Assembly: GCA_020633295.1 (NCBI GenBank)
Contig: JACKDW010000007.1
Span: 390,177-454,176 of the forward strand
Direction of reading: 5' to 3'
DNA: 64,000 nucleotides
Origin: Myxococcales bacterium
Lineage (GTDB): Bacteria; Myxococcota_A; Polyangia; Nannocystales; Nannocystaceae
Shown here: in pieces, positions 28,629-37,192 of the stretch
Layout: each line of letters starts with the position of its first letter
How positions within the stretch are numbered: the stretch's first letter is position 1
The notes under the pieces: model-generated
Databases searched by the model: none
Told to the model about the DNA's origin: nothing
The model's input: the letters and a program-made list of their open reading frames with translations, nothing else
Made by a program: the position numbers and the translations under genes

Positions 28629-30092
28629 TCACTCGTAGCGGACCATGATCACGTCAGTGTTCGTGAGCGCGTCGACGGTACCCGCGAGTAGGCCCGCGCC
28701 GCCGCGCTCGACCACGAACAGCGCCTGGGCGTCGTTCTCCCGCAATGCGCTCAGAAGCTCCAGGTCCTCGGGGAGCTCGGGGATCGTGAATTCCGTCGAG
28801 TCTTCAGGTCCGTAGATGGACCAGTAATAGTCCGTCGTGGGCACGAAGACAGCCAAGAACGGGGTCACGCCCTCGTTGTACAGCTCCCAGCTCCAGGTCT
28901 GATTCGCCAACGGGTAGACCTCGCCGTCGCTCGGCGGTGGCGTGACCTTCGGGACATCGATGAAGTCGAGCGAATGGTCCCCCGCCCGCGGGAAGCCGGC
29001 CTCGTAGACCCGGATCTTGTCCGCGGAGGATCCGTCCGCGACCGTGACCCAGTACTCGGTTAAGGGGTTGTCGATCAACGCAGACGGCGCGTGCTCGACG
29101 GTGTAGTCGAAGCCGGTCGCGTCCGTGTTGATATCGATGAGCGCCGGGAAGCCGAACGACATCGAGTTCACGTGTGAGCCCGCGCGGGCGACAACGTAGC
29201 CCCTGCCGCGATCGCCGGCGAGCGGGCTGTCTTCACGCAGGTCGAAGAAGAAGGCGCCCGTGACGGACTCAGGGGAGAGCAGCTCGTCGAGCTCGAAGTC
29301 CAGGGTCGTGCTCTCGGTCATCGCCTCGCGGTCTTGCCATAACCACTGGTAGAAGGTCTGGGAGTAGCCCTGACCCGAGGGCAGCGTCTCGGCGGAGAAC
29401 TCGAGGGAGAACAGCGAGAAGGGCTCCCCGGTGGGGACCTGGATCGTGTACGACGAGCCGACCTGCTGGTGACCGTAGTAGTTTCGACTGCACAGGGTCG
29501 TGTCGACGATGAGCTGATGTTCGAGCTCGAGCATATTCGTGACCTGGCCCGACAAGCTCTTGACGGGTCGCGGGGTCCACAGCGCGACCTCGAGCGGGCT
29601 CCGCTCGGCGGTCAGGCCGACGTAGCTGACGATGTCGTGGCCGTCCTTGGTGACCGTCACGCTCGCGGTCCCCAGGTCGAAGTCGAGGCCCTCGAATCGC
29701 GCCTCTCCGGACCCGTCGGTCAGCGCCTCGACACGTTGCCCGTCGGGGGCGTCGAGGATCACGCGCGCGCCCTCCTCTGGCGCTTGCGTGCAGTCGCCTG
29801 CTCCCACCTGCACGACGAAGGCGGCAGCTGGCTCTCCGGTGGTGGCCTCCTCGGTGGTGGCTCCGGAAGTCTCTCCCGAAGTCTCTCCCGAAGTCTCTCC
29901 CGAAGTCTCTCCCGAAGTCTCTCCCGAAGTCTCTCCCGAAGTCTCTCCGTCGGTGCTGGTCTCCGGGTGACCTCCGCTGCACGCGAACGCGGCGAGCGAT
30001 GAGGCGATGATCAGGCTAGATCCCAGCGAGCCGAGGGCCGACACCCGCGGGCAGTCGACACGGATCGACGATAATTTGGTGGTACCAATCAT
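28629..30092 (-). CDS. Lipoprotein with ETSG repeat stalk
   Basis: 487 residues from ATG 30092. A signal of about 35 residues ends SLAAFACSGG, giving a lipidated cysteine. A repetitive Glu-Thr-Ser-Gly stalk follows (about seven units, encoded by a 12-bp tandem repeat) and then a folded domain. The first part (VQVGAGDCTQAPEEGARVIL to VGLTAERS) looks like a carboxypeptidase-regulatory or Ig-like beta-sandwich. The remainder is a larger beta-rich domain with no catalytic motif I can name. It is likely displayed on the outer membrane on a flexible stalk. It lies between the MACPF gene (convergent) and the CHAT-nSTAND gene (same strand, 281 bp away) inside the element. Confidence 0.78.
   Translation of the reverse strand: MIGTTKLSSIRVDCPRVSALGSLGSSLIIASSLAAFACSGGHPETSTDGETSGETSGETSGETSGETSGETSGETSGATTEEATTGEPAAAFVVQVGAGDCTQAPEEGARVILDAPDGQRVEALTDGSGEARFEGLDFDLGTASVTVTKDGHDIVSYVGLTAERSPLEVALWTPRPVKSLSGQVTNMLELEHQLIVDTTLCSRNYYGHQQVGSSYTIQVPTGEPFSLFSLEFSAETLPSGQGYSQTFYQWLWQDREAMTESTTLDFELDELLSPESVTGAFFFDLREDSPLAGDRGRGYVVARAGSHVNSMSFGFPALIDINTDATGFDYTVEHAPSALIDNPLTEYWVTVADGSSADKIRVYEAGFPRAGDHSLDFIDVPKVTPPPSDGEVYPLANQTWSWELYNEGVTPFLAVFVPTTDYYWSIYGPEDSTEFTIPELPEDLELLSALRENDAQALFVVERGGAGLLAGTVDALTNTDVIMVRYE
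29866..29949 (-). repeat. 12-bp tandem repeat (seven units) coding ETSG
   Basis: Seven tandem copies of gaagtctctccc (the last differs by one base), encoding the Gly-Glu-Thr-Ser stalk of the lipoprotein. Unit length is a multiple of three, so copy-number change would lengthen or shorten the stalk without breaking the frame. Confidence 0.9.
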
Positions 30093-30373
30093 CTCAGACT
30101 CTTCCGCTAGCTCGGGCTCTCGATCACGCCCGCCAGAGCAGCGCGAGGAGAGCGTCCGAGACATCTCCGTTGAGGTTTTGCAACAACCGTGCCCGAGTCC
30201 CGGACCCGGCCGGGCGCGTACAGGAGTGGCGGTCTGGACGTCCCGACGCCTCTGGACCGCGTAGCCGTTCCTCACTCGCAATTCCCCGGCGGGAAATTTT
30301 CTCCGAATAGGCGAAATCGCCGTGGTTGGCCTCGGGCGCGGGTTCGGATCGCCCCTGGGCTGCGTCGCGACGC
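30093..30373. other. Gap between the two minus-strand cargo genes
   Basis: 281 bp holding the lipoprotein promoter region. An AT-rich stretch with ggcgggaaattttctccg (about 30288-30305) is the most notable feature. No gene and no clear terminator hairpin is seen. Confidence 0.35.
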
Positions 30374-33300
30374 TTATCGCGGGACTCCGGTGCCGTCCGC
30401 CTGCAGACGAACCTGGCACCGGTCCCAGGTCTCCATCGCCTCTCGGTCCGTCTCCCCGAGGAGCTCGACACGGGACGAGATCGGGAGGCAGCCATGGATA
30501 CGGGTACGAAGGTAGCGAAGCCACAGCGTATCCATCTGGGACTCACCGGTCGTCGCGTCCCAGATCCGCACGATGTCATCCGGCGACGCGGTCACGACGC
30601 GCGTTCCGTCCGGCGAGAACGCGGCCATGTTGATTCGCTCGCTGTGCTTGAGCACGATGGCGCGCGCGTCCCCGGTCGACTCGCGTAGCCGAGCTACACC
30701 GTCGCTGCCCACGAGCACGACTCGCGCTCCGCTCGCAGAGAACGCCGCGCTCTCGAGCTTCACGGGTCCGTCCGCCTCTGCGGTCTCGGCGAGGCCGGTC
30801 GTCTCTTCCAGCAGGAGCTCGGCCACGACGGTTCCCGTGGTGAGGTCCCAAACCTCGAGAGCGTCGTCCGGCGACTCGAGGAGCGCCCGCTCCCCGCTCT
30901 CCGAGAGCGCGACGAGCCTCCGCCCGTCTTCGCGGGACAGCGTCGGCGCCGGGAGGGCCTCGCCCGTCGCGGCGCTCCAGCGATGGGTCTCACCGTCATC
31001 AGCGACCGTCACGATCGACGTACCATCCCGCGAGAACATCGCGTGCGTGGCGGATCGCTGGAGCGGAGGACCCTGCGGCGTCCCGGTCTGCGCGTCCCAG
31101 CGCCGAATCTCCCCGCTCCTGGATACCGTCAGTACGGTCTCATCGTCCGGGGAGAACGCCGCGCTACGGACCGCTTCGCCGTGTTGGAGAGGGGCTGCCA
31201 ACGGCGCGCCGCTCGTCGCGTTCCACATCCGCGCCGTCCGATCATCCGAGGACGTCAAGAGCCGCGCGCCGTCGGTCGAGAAGCCCGCGCTGTTTACGGC
31301 GCTCTCGTGGGCGAGGGGAGCGGTGACGGGCGCCCCGGTGACTGCGTTCCAGACTCGCGCGACGTCGTACGCGGTGGTCACCAGTCGCGCGCCGTCGGCG
31401 GAGAATTCCACGCTGCGGATCGACGCGTCGTGCTGCAGCGGGTCTCCGATCGGCTCCCCCGTGTGCGTGTTCCACAGCTGCACCGAGCCGGTCGTCTTGA
31501 GCCCGCCCTCGCCCCCGCCGACTCCGATGGAGTTCTCGGTGTGCCGAAACCAAGGACGCGTTCGATCAAACGCGGTCACGATTCGCGCGCCGTCCGGCGA
31601 GAACGCGACGATGTGGACCCTGTCCTCCGCGTCGCTGTCGGAGCCCCGTCCTTTCCCGCGCTCTTTGTCAGCGTAGAGCCCATGGTGGCGAAACGGCGCC
31701 TCGACGAGCGAGGTACTCTCCTCCAGGGCCCACAGCCGAACGTCGTCTGTGGAGGAGGTGAGGAGGTGCGCGCCGTCTGCCGTGAACGCGGCGTGGTGGA
31801 CTGGGCTGCGGTGGTGGAGAGGATCGCCCTGTTGCGCGCTCGTCGACACGCTCCACACTCGCGCGGAGTGGTCCTCGGAGGCGGTCACGACGCGAGCTCC
31901 GTCGAGGGAGAACGCGGCGCTGTTGACCGCGCCGTTGTGACCGAGAAGCTGTCCCTGCTGCTCGCCCGTGCGGGCGTCCCAGAGTCGCGCGGTCGCGTCG
32001 CGCGACGTGCTCACTAGCCGCGCGCCGTCCGGCGAGAACGTGACGTCGTTGAGCCCCTCATGATAGATGTCGGCCCCGATACGCTCACCTGTGCTCGCGT
32101 TCCATGTCCACGCCTCGCCGCGCTGCGACGCGGTCACGACGTGCGCTCCGCTCGGGGAGCACGCGACGCTCAAGACGCGCGCCGCGTGGTGAGGCCCGCT
32201 CAGCTCTTCACCGGTGGCGAGCTTCCATACGGTGGCCCATGGGAGACGAGTCCGGAAGATGACGTGCTCTCCGCTTGAAGAGAAAGTCGCATCCCAGACC
32301 GGGACCTTGTGATGGAGCGGTGCTCCAATCGGCGTACCGGTGTCCGCGCTCCACACCTGCGCGACGCGATCCGCTCCGGTCACGATGCGCGCGCTATCCA
32401 CGGAGAACGCGGCCCGATTGACCACGCTCTCGTGGCGGAGCGGCGGCGGGATCATTTCGCCCGTCGTCGGGCTCCACACTCGTACCGTTCTCTCCGACAC
32501 GGTCGCGACGCGCTCTCCATCAGGAGAGAAGGTCGCGCGCTGGACTCGATCCGAGTGGCCAGGGCCGGCGAGCACCTGATCCGTCGATGGGCTCCATGCC
32601 CGCGTCGCGCCCTGATCGAAGCCGAGCACGACCCGCGCGCCATCGGGGGAGAACGCGACGCTCGTGGCGGCGCCGTGGTGGACCCAGGTCCTCTCGGGGA
32701 GCGTCTCGAGCACGCTCAGCACGGCGCTCTCGAGACCGGTTACCGCGCCTGACGACGTGGGGTCGACCTCCAGCAGCGACAGCGCCGCGAGCGTGGGCTG
32801 TCGTCGTCGTGTGTACTCCTTCGCGGCCGTGACGCGGATCGCGTTCTTGGCCCGCGCGGCCTCACGCTTCGCCTGAACCTTCGCGGCCTGCTCGCTCGTC
32901 AAGGCCTCCGCGACGCGCTCCTTGGCGGCTCGCTCATTGCGCTCGGCGGCCCTGGCTTCGCTCTCGGCGGCGCTCGCCCGGAAGAACGAGACGACCGCCA
33001 CCGCCGCGACCGCGATCGCGACCCCCAGCGCCGCGAGCAGCTGGATCCGTCGCCAGCGCTCGCGCGCTTCCTCCATCGCCAGCGCGCGCTCACTCGCGCT
33101 CAGGTGCGCCAGCGCCTGTGCGCCGAGCTCGTCTCCAAAGCGCGCCCGAGCCTCCCGCGCGCGATCCAGCTGCGCCCCGCGTAGCAGGTGACTCCAGCTG
33201 CGCACGCGCTCGATCTCGATCCACTTTTGCCGGTCCGCGTCGACCCACGCGCGCAGCGTCCCCCAGCGGCGGATCAGCTCCTCGTGGGCGATCTCGACGC

Positions 33301-35380
33301 GCGGCGCGTCGGCGCCGCTCGTCACCACCAAGCGAGCCGCTGTCAGCCGCGTGAGCACCTCGTCGAAGCCCTCGGCCTCGCGCGGGCGCAGCTCCGCGAG
33401 TCTCCGAATCCTGCGGGTGTCGGCGCGCTGACCCTCGCCCGTCGCCACCAGCTGGACAAGCAGCGCGCGAGCCATGGCGCGCCCGGCGTCGTCCATGGCC
33501 TCGATCACCGCGTCGGCCTCGCGCTCGAGCAGCGCACCCACGGCGCCGCCGAGCGCCCGATAGGCCTCGTGGGTCAGGCCGCGCTTCGGATCGCGCGCGA
33601 GCCACATGCGGTCGAGCGCGAACTCCAGCAGCGGCAGTGAGCCTGGCTCTCCGAACACCTCTTCGACCAGCTGCTCGGCGAGCCCCGCTTCGATCGGCAG
33701 CCCCGCGAGCCGGGCCGGGCCCATGATGGTCTCGAGCATGCCGGCGCGGCTCATCACCGGCAGGTAGACGCGGTGCTCGTCGCGCGACTCGAGCTGGTCG
33801 AGGCGGCCGCCGTCAGGCAGCACGACCTGTCCGCAGTGCCCGATGAAGTCGGCGCGCAGGGTAAACAGCACGACGCTGCCGGCTTCGTCCGTGGCGAGCG
33901 CGTGCAGGCGCTTCACGAGCGCGCCGCGGGCCGCCTCGTCTAGACTCGTGAACAGCTCCTCGGCCTGGTCGAGGACCAGCAGCAGCGGGCGCGCGTTCGG
34001 GAGGTCGTCGTCGAGAGGCGATGAGGGGCGCGCGATGTGAACCTGCCCAAAGCGCGCGACCAGTCTCGGCGCTACGGCGGCGCGGACGAGCGAGGATTTC
34101 CCGGAGCCCGAGGCGCCGACGACAAAGAACATCCGCGGCGCATCCGAGCTCGCGAGCGCCTCAATCTCGCGCACGGCCTCGTCGACCTCGGCCGCTCGCC
34201 CGAAGAACAGCCGGCGGTGTCGGGCTTCAAAGACCTCGAGGCCGCGAAACGGGCGGAGCACGACGGGGCGCGTGTCGTCGCCGTCGCGCGCGCGGGCGTA
34301 GAGCTGTACGCTCGCCCAGTCGAGGCCGCGGACCTCTCGCGCGAGCTGACGCCTGGCGACCGCGAGCGAGCGCTCGAGCGAGCGGAGCTCGACGAGCAGG
34401 CCGCGATAGAGCGCGCGCGTGAGGATCGTGGAGCCCGAGACCGAGAGCGGGTAGCGTGAGGCGATGACGGCGCGGAGACCTGCGCGGTGGAGCGCCTGCG
34501 CGACGCTGCCGAGATGATTGCCGGGGGCGCCGGTGTTGCCGCTGTCGCAGGCGGAGAGGACGACCAGGCGTAGCGCGTGAGCGTGGGGCGCGAGCAGCTG
34601 ACGCAGGTCTCCGGCGTCCTCGACCTGCGGAGCGTCACGCGTTCCGAGCGCCAGGCCGAAGCTCGTTCCGAGCTGTCCCCCGTGACACAAGATGTGGAGG
34701 ATCGCGCACGGCGTCCCGTCTCGCTCGGCGCGCGCGAGCGCCTCGGCGATGGCGCTCGCGCTGGCGTTCGCGAGGACGTCGCGGCCCGAGTCGAAGTCGA
34801 CGTGGCCCTCGCGGTAAGCCTCGGCGATCGCGTCGATGTGGGCGTCGTGGGGGACCTCGCCGCCCGCCGCAGACCAGGCCACGAGCGCGCGCCCTCCCTC
34901 GAGCCGCGAGCGCCTCGCGGGGCGCGAGTTGGTCCCCGGCCACTCGTAGCGCAGTACGACGCGCTCGAGCTCGCCGAGGTGCCGCCCGGAGTTGCCGACG
35001 GTCAGCAGCTCCCATGGCAGCGCGTAGAGTTCGGCGGCGCTGAAACGCAGGGTGACGTGGACGTCGCGCCCCTGCGCGTTCGCGTCCAAGAGCTGACGCG
35101 CGAGCTCGGGCCAGTGGGTCGCTCTCAGCGCGCGCTGGAGCGTCTCGCCGACCCGCTGCGCGCGCTCGCGGTCAGGTCCTCGAAGCGCGGCGAGGTCGGC
35201 GAGCAGCGCGTCGCTCCACTCGATATGGAAGACCCGTGGGCCTGCCGGCGTGCGCGCGGTGTAGTCCTGCGGTTCGAAGCGAAACGCGTAGGGATCATCC
35301 GGCGCGCGGGCGCGGCCGAGCTCCAGCGTGAGTGAGAGACAGCGCGCCGCGCCGAGATCGCGCGTATTCGCTTCAGACAC
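30374..35380 (-). CDS. CHAT protease-nSTAND NTPase-WD40 protein (putative defence/cell-death sensor)
   Basis: 1668 residues. The CHAT caspase-like protease domain is residues 1-375, with the catalytic His233 (ILHILCHGG) and Cys278 (VVLSACDSG) both present. An nSTAND ATPase follows: FRGLEVFEARHRRLFFGR leads to Walker A GASGSGKSS (422-430) and Walker B LLLVLDQAEEL (467-477). A hydrophobic segment near 775 (AALGVAIAVAAVAVVSFF) may cross the membrane. About fourteen WD40 repeats (FSPDGARVV type) fill 870-1650. The architecture equals known or predicted anti-phage and cell-suicide systems, in which the WD40 part senses and oligomerisation activates the protease. The GTG start has a TAGGAT -10 eight bases before it. 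No separate protease substrate gene is evident; neighbouring cargo proteins are candidates. Confidence 0.92.
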   Translation of the reverse strand: MSEANTRDLGAARCLSLTLELGRARAPDDPYAFRFEPQDYTARTPAGPRVFHIEWSDALLADLAALRGPDRERAQRVGETLQRALRATHWPELARQLLDANAQGRDVHVTLRFSAAELYALPWELLTVGNSGRHLGELERVVLRYEWPGTNSRPARRSRLEGGRALVAWSAAGGEVPHDAHIDAIAEAYREGHVDFDSGRDVLANASASAIAEALARAERDGTPCAILHILCHGGQLGTSFGLALGTRDAPQVEDAGDLRQLLAPHAHALRLVVLSACDSGNTGAPGNHLGSVAQALHRAGLRAVIASRYPLSVSGSTILTRALYRGLLVELRSLERSLAVARRQLAREVRGLDWASVQLYARARDGDDTRPVVLRPFRGLEVFEARHRRLFFGRAAEVDEAVREIEALASSDAPRMFFVVGASGSGKSSLVRAAVAPRLVARFGQVHIARPSSPLDDDLPNARPLLLVLDQAEELFTSLDEAARGALVKRLHALATDEAGSVVLFTLRADFIGHCGQVVLPDGGRLDQLESRDEHRVYLPVMSRAGMLETIMGPARLAGLPIEAGLAEQLVEEVFGEPGSLPLLEFALDRMWLARDPKRGLTHEAYRALGGAVGALLEREADAVIEAMDDAGRAMARALLVQLVATGEGQRADTRRIRRLAELRPREAEGFDEVLTRLTAARLVVTSGADAPRVEIAHEELIRRWGTLRAWVDADRQKWIEIERVRSWSHLLRGAQLDRAREARARFGDELGAQALAHLSASERALAMEEARERWRRIQLLAALGVAIAVAAVAVVSFFRASAAESEARAAERNERAAKERVAEALTSEQAAKVQAKREAARAKNAIRVTAAKEYTRRRQPTLAALSLLEVDPTSSGAVTGLESAVLSVLETLPERTWVHHGAATSVAFSPDGARVVLGFDQGATRAWSPSTDQVLAGPGHSDRVQRATFSPDGERVATVSERTVRVWSPTTGEMIPPPLRHESVVNRAAFSVDSARIVTGADRVAQVWSADTGTPIGAPLHHKVPVWDATFSSSGEHVIFRTRLPWATVWKLATGEELSGPHHAARVLSVACSPSGAHVVTASQRGEAWTWNASTGERIGADIYHEGLNDVTFSPDGARLVSTSRDATARLWDARTGEQQGQLLGHNGAVNSAAFSLDGARVVTASEDHSARVWSVSTSAQQGDPLHHRSPVHHAAFTADGAHLLTSSTDDVRLWALEESTSLVEAPFRHHGLYADKERGKGRGSDSDAEDRVHIVAFSPDGARIVTAFDRTRPWFRHTENSIGVGGGEGGLKTTGSVQLWNTHTGEPIGDPLQHDASIRSVEFSADGARLVTTAYDVARVWNAVTGAPVTAPLAHESAVNSAGFSTDGARLLTSSDDRTARMWNATSGAPLAAPLQHGEAVRSAAFSPDDETVLTVSRSGEIRRWDAQTGTPQGPPLQRSATHAMFSRDGTSIVTVADDGETHRWSAATGEALPAPTLSREDGRRLVALSESGERALLESPDDALEVWDLTTGTVVAELLLEETTGLAETAEADGPVKLESAAFSASGARVVLVGSDGVARLRESTGDARAIVLKHSERINMAAFSPDGTRVVTASPDDIVRIWDATTGESQMDTLWLRYLRTRIHGCLPISSRVELLGETDREAMETWDRCQVRLQADGTGVPR

Positions 35381-35388
35381 CGACCGTG

Positions 35389-35394
35389 ATCCTA
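35389..35394 (-). promoter_or_regulatory. -10 element TAGGAT of a leaderless promoter
   Basis: TAGGAT on the minus strand, eight bases before the GTG at 35380. No Shine-Dalgarno is seen. Confidence 0.35.
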
Positions 35395-35530
35395 ACGCAC
35401 TCCTCGCGGCGACGTGTCCCTCAAGCCGCGACTGAACTCGAGCGCGCGCGGACTCGAGCGACGTGCGTTGTTGCAGCGACTCGAGCGACGGACACGCAGC
35501 GCAACCGCGACCCGCCGGGCAGCGAAGCGG

Positions 35531-36778
35531 TCATCTCCTCGCCGCCTTTCGCTTCCTCGTCCGCGCCTTTCCGGTGGGAGCCGAAGAATTCCGTTCGATC
35601 GCGGCCCCCATCTGCTCGACACCTCGCGCGAGCGCTTCATCGCTGATGTGAGCGTAGCGCTGTGTAGTGCTTGGTCTGCTGTGACCGAGGATCTTCCCGA
35701 CCACCGCGAGGGGAACTCCGGACATGATCGCGTCGCTCGCGGCGGAGTGGCGAAGGTCGTGGAGTCGAACATCGTCGAGTCCGATCCTCCGTCGTACTCG
35801 GACCCAGGTCGCGTGCAGCGTTGACCCGTCGATCTGGCCGCCCTTGGACGACGGGACGACGTACCGGCTGGGCGTCTCACGCTGGAGACGCTTCGCACCT
35901 TCAAGAACCTCCATCGCTTGAGGCGAGAGAGGAACCGTTCGTTTCCCAACCTTGCTGTCAGGCAAACGAGCACAACGCGCTCGCCAGTCGATCATGGACC
36001 ACTCAAGTCCGAGGACCTCGCCGCGGCGCATCCCCGTGTGCGCGAGCAGGCGGAACGCGTACACCGAGGCCGCCCGGATGCGCCCGTGCTTGAACGAACG
36101 AGTACGAAGCGCGCGGTCGAGGTAGGCCTCAAGCCGCTGACGCTCGGCCGGAGTCAAGAACCGCTCACGTCCCTGTTCGGGGAACGGTCGCACCCGCGTC
36201 GTTGGAGGGACGAAGCTCTCGGGCAAGACCTCCCACTCCTTCGCGCGCCCGTACATCGCTCGAAGCAGCAGCAGCGCGTAGTTTGCCTCGTATGGGGTCG
36301 TCTTGCGCGCCCCGTGCCAGCGAACGACCTCGGCTCGAGGGATCGCGTTCAACCTACGCTCTCCGAAGGCAGGAAGAACCGCGCTTCGAAGCAGCTGTCG
36401 GTACTTCCTGCGGGTCGCTTTCTTCAGCCGTACGTCGACGTGCTCGCGTAGAAAGCGCTCGGCAAATTCTCGCACGAGCGGCACGCGCTCGTCGGCCCGT
36501 TCACGTTGTCGGATCGGCTGCGCGACGCGCCGCTCCTCCTGGACGCCGGCGAGCGCCGCGACTGCTCGGCGCCGGGCCTCGGAGAACGACACCTCGGTCG
36601 TGCTGCCGAGACGCTGACGCACGTCGCGTCCCTCGGCTGTCCGATAGCGCACGTAGTACGCCTTCTTCCCGGTGGGCAAGACGCGGAGGGCAAACCCGCG
36701 CACCGTCTGACAGGTCAGCTCGTACCTCGCCTCGCGCGGCTTCGCGCGATCAACGACTCTCTGCGTGAGGGTTGGCAT
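35531..36778 (-). CDS. Tyrosine recombinase/integrase of the element
   Basis: 415 residues from ATG 36778 (an upstream in-frame ATG at 36817 is less likely because MPTLTQRVVDRAKP is the typical start of P4/phage-type integrases). The N-terminal arm-binding domain (1-85), a core-binding SAM-like domain (100-190) and the catalytic domain (205-385) are all visible. The catalytic set is complete: Arg in HTGMRRGEVLGL (251/252), Lys in the beta-hairpin DSKVGKR (276/279), HDLRH (His340, Arg343), GHSRPSTT (His366) and Tyr375 in QRYAHI. It ends in a basic tail (KARTRKRKAARR). It sits at the right end of the element, its usual place, and would catalyse integration and excision at TGCACGG. Confidence 0.93.
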   Translation of the reverse strand: MPTLTQRVVDRAKPREARYELTCQTVRGFALRVLPTGKKAYYVRYRTAEGRDVRQRLGSTTEVSFSEARRRAVAALAGVQEERRVAQPIRQRERADERVPLVREFAERFLREHVDVRLKKATRRKYRQLLRSAVLPAFGERRLNAIPRAEVVRWHGARKTTPYEANYALLLLRAMYGRAKEWEVLPESFVPPTTRVRPFPEQGRERFLTPAERQRLEAYLDRALRTRSFKHGRIRAASVYAFRLLAHTGMRRGEVLGLEWSMIDWRARCARLPDSKVGKRTVPLSPQAMEVLEGAKRLQRETPSRYVVPSSKGGQIDGSTLHATWVRVRRRIGLDDVRLHDLRHSAASDAIMSGVPLAVVGKILGHSRPSTTQRYAHISDEALARGVEQMGAAIERNSSAPTGKARTRKRKAARR

Positions 36779-36859
36779 CAATTTGTGCTCAGGATTCGAA
36801 CCACCCAGCGAACCCAAACAAGCCTCGATGGCGGGCCGTTTCGGCGTAGCTTCAAGAAT

Positions 36860-37189
36860 TTAGCGAGCCAGCGCGATTCTGTACCTACCGCGGTAATGCA
36901 CGGCGACCACGTTGGGGTGGTTGAGCCGCGCGAGCGCCTGAGCCTCGCGGAGCAGGCGCGCGCGGTCGTCCGCGCGCCGCAGGACCTTGACCGCGACGCG
37001 GCGCTGCAGCTCCGGATCGTAGGCCGCGACGACGACGCCCATGCCGCCGCGCCCGAGCTCCTCGAGCACGAGGTAGCGCCCGAGGCGTTGGCCTGGCGCG
37101 AGCGCGGGGCCCTTGGCGTACGCGCGCGCGACCTCTTCGGTGCCGGGCGGCCGCGACGCCGTCTCGCCGTCGGTGCTCTGCCCGACCAT
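36860..37189 (-). pseudogene. 5' part of the split kinase-TPR gene (kinase N-lobe)
   Basis: Starts at ATG 37189 and encodes the complete N-lobe: LGRYLVLEELGRGGMGVVVA, the catalytic Lys in VAVKVLRR, the paired Glu in LLREAQAL, and NHPNVVAVH. At 36903 the sequence passes into the element and the frame then adds a chance tail (YRGRYRIALAR) before a stop at 36860. Family members continue VHDVG..., exactly what lies at 24101 and onward, so this and 21463-24101 are the two halves of one gene of about 975 codons. The product is an N-lobe stub. The gene begins four bases beyond the stop of the membrane-protein gene 37193-38017, in the same direction, so they were probably one operon. Confidence 0.9.
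36897..36903 (+). other. Attachment site core, right
   Basis: TGCACGG in the context gtaa-tgcacgg-cgac. Element DNA lies to its left and the kinase N-lobe coding sequence to its right. Confidence 0.75.
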
Positions 37190-37192
37190 CCG

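Larger units (their letters stand above)
24095..36903. mobile_element. Integrated element of about 12.8 kb splitting a kinase gene
   Basis: Bounded by two copies of TGCACGG (24095-24101 and 36897-36903). Removing the DNA between them fuses the kinase 5' part (ending NHPNVVAVH) to the 3' part (starting HDVGPFGDGVF) in frame at a conserved kinase position. The rebuilt site is gtcg-TGCACGG-cgac, a 7-bp overlap flanked by inverted arms, which is the usual tyrosine-recombinase core architecture. The recombinase gene (35531-36778) lies at the right edge. Cargo: CHAT-nSTAND-WD40 protein, MACPF-jacalin protein, two lipoproteins, and fragments of a hydrolase and an aminopeptidase. Much of the cargo (30.4-36.8 kb) is visibly less GC-rich. 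No replication or conjugation gene is seen, so it may be mobilised by others. Confidence 0.85.

Noticed and set aside
36791..36802. aggattcgaacc, resembling a tRNA T-arm next to the integrase (possible tRNA attachment site)
   Set aside because: The bases on either side do not pair into a T-stem and no anticodon or acceptor arm is nearby. The true junction is the kinase gene at 36897.
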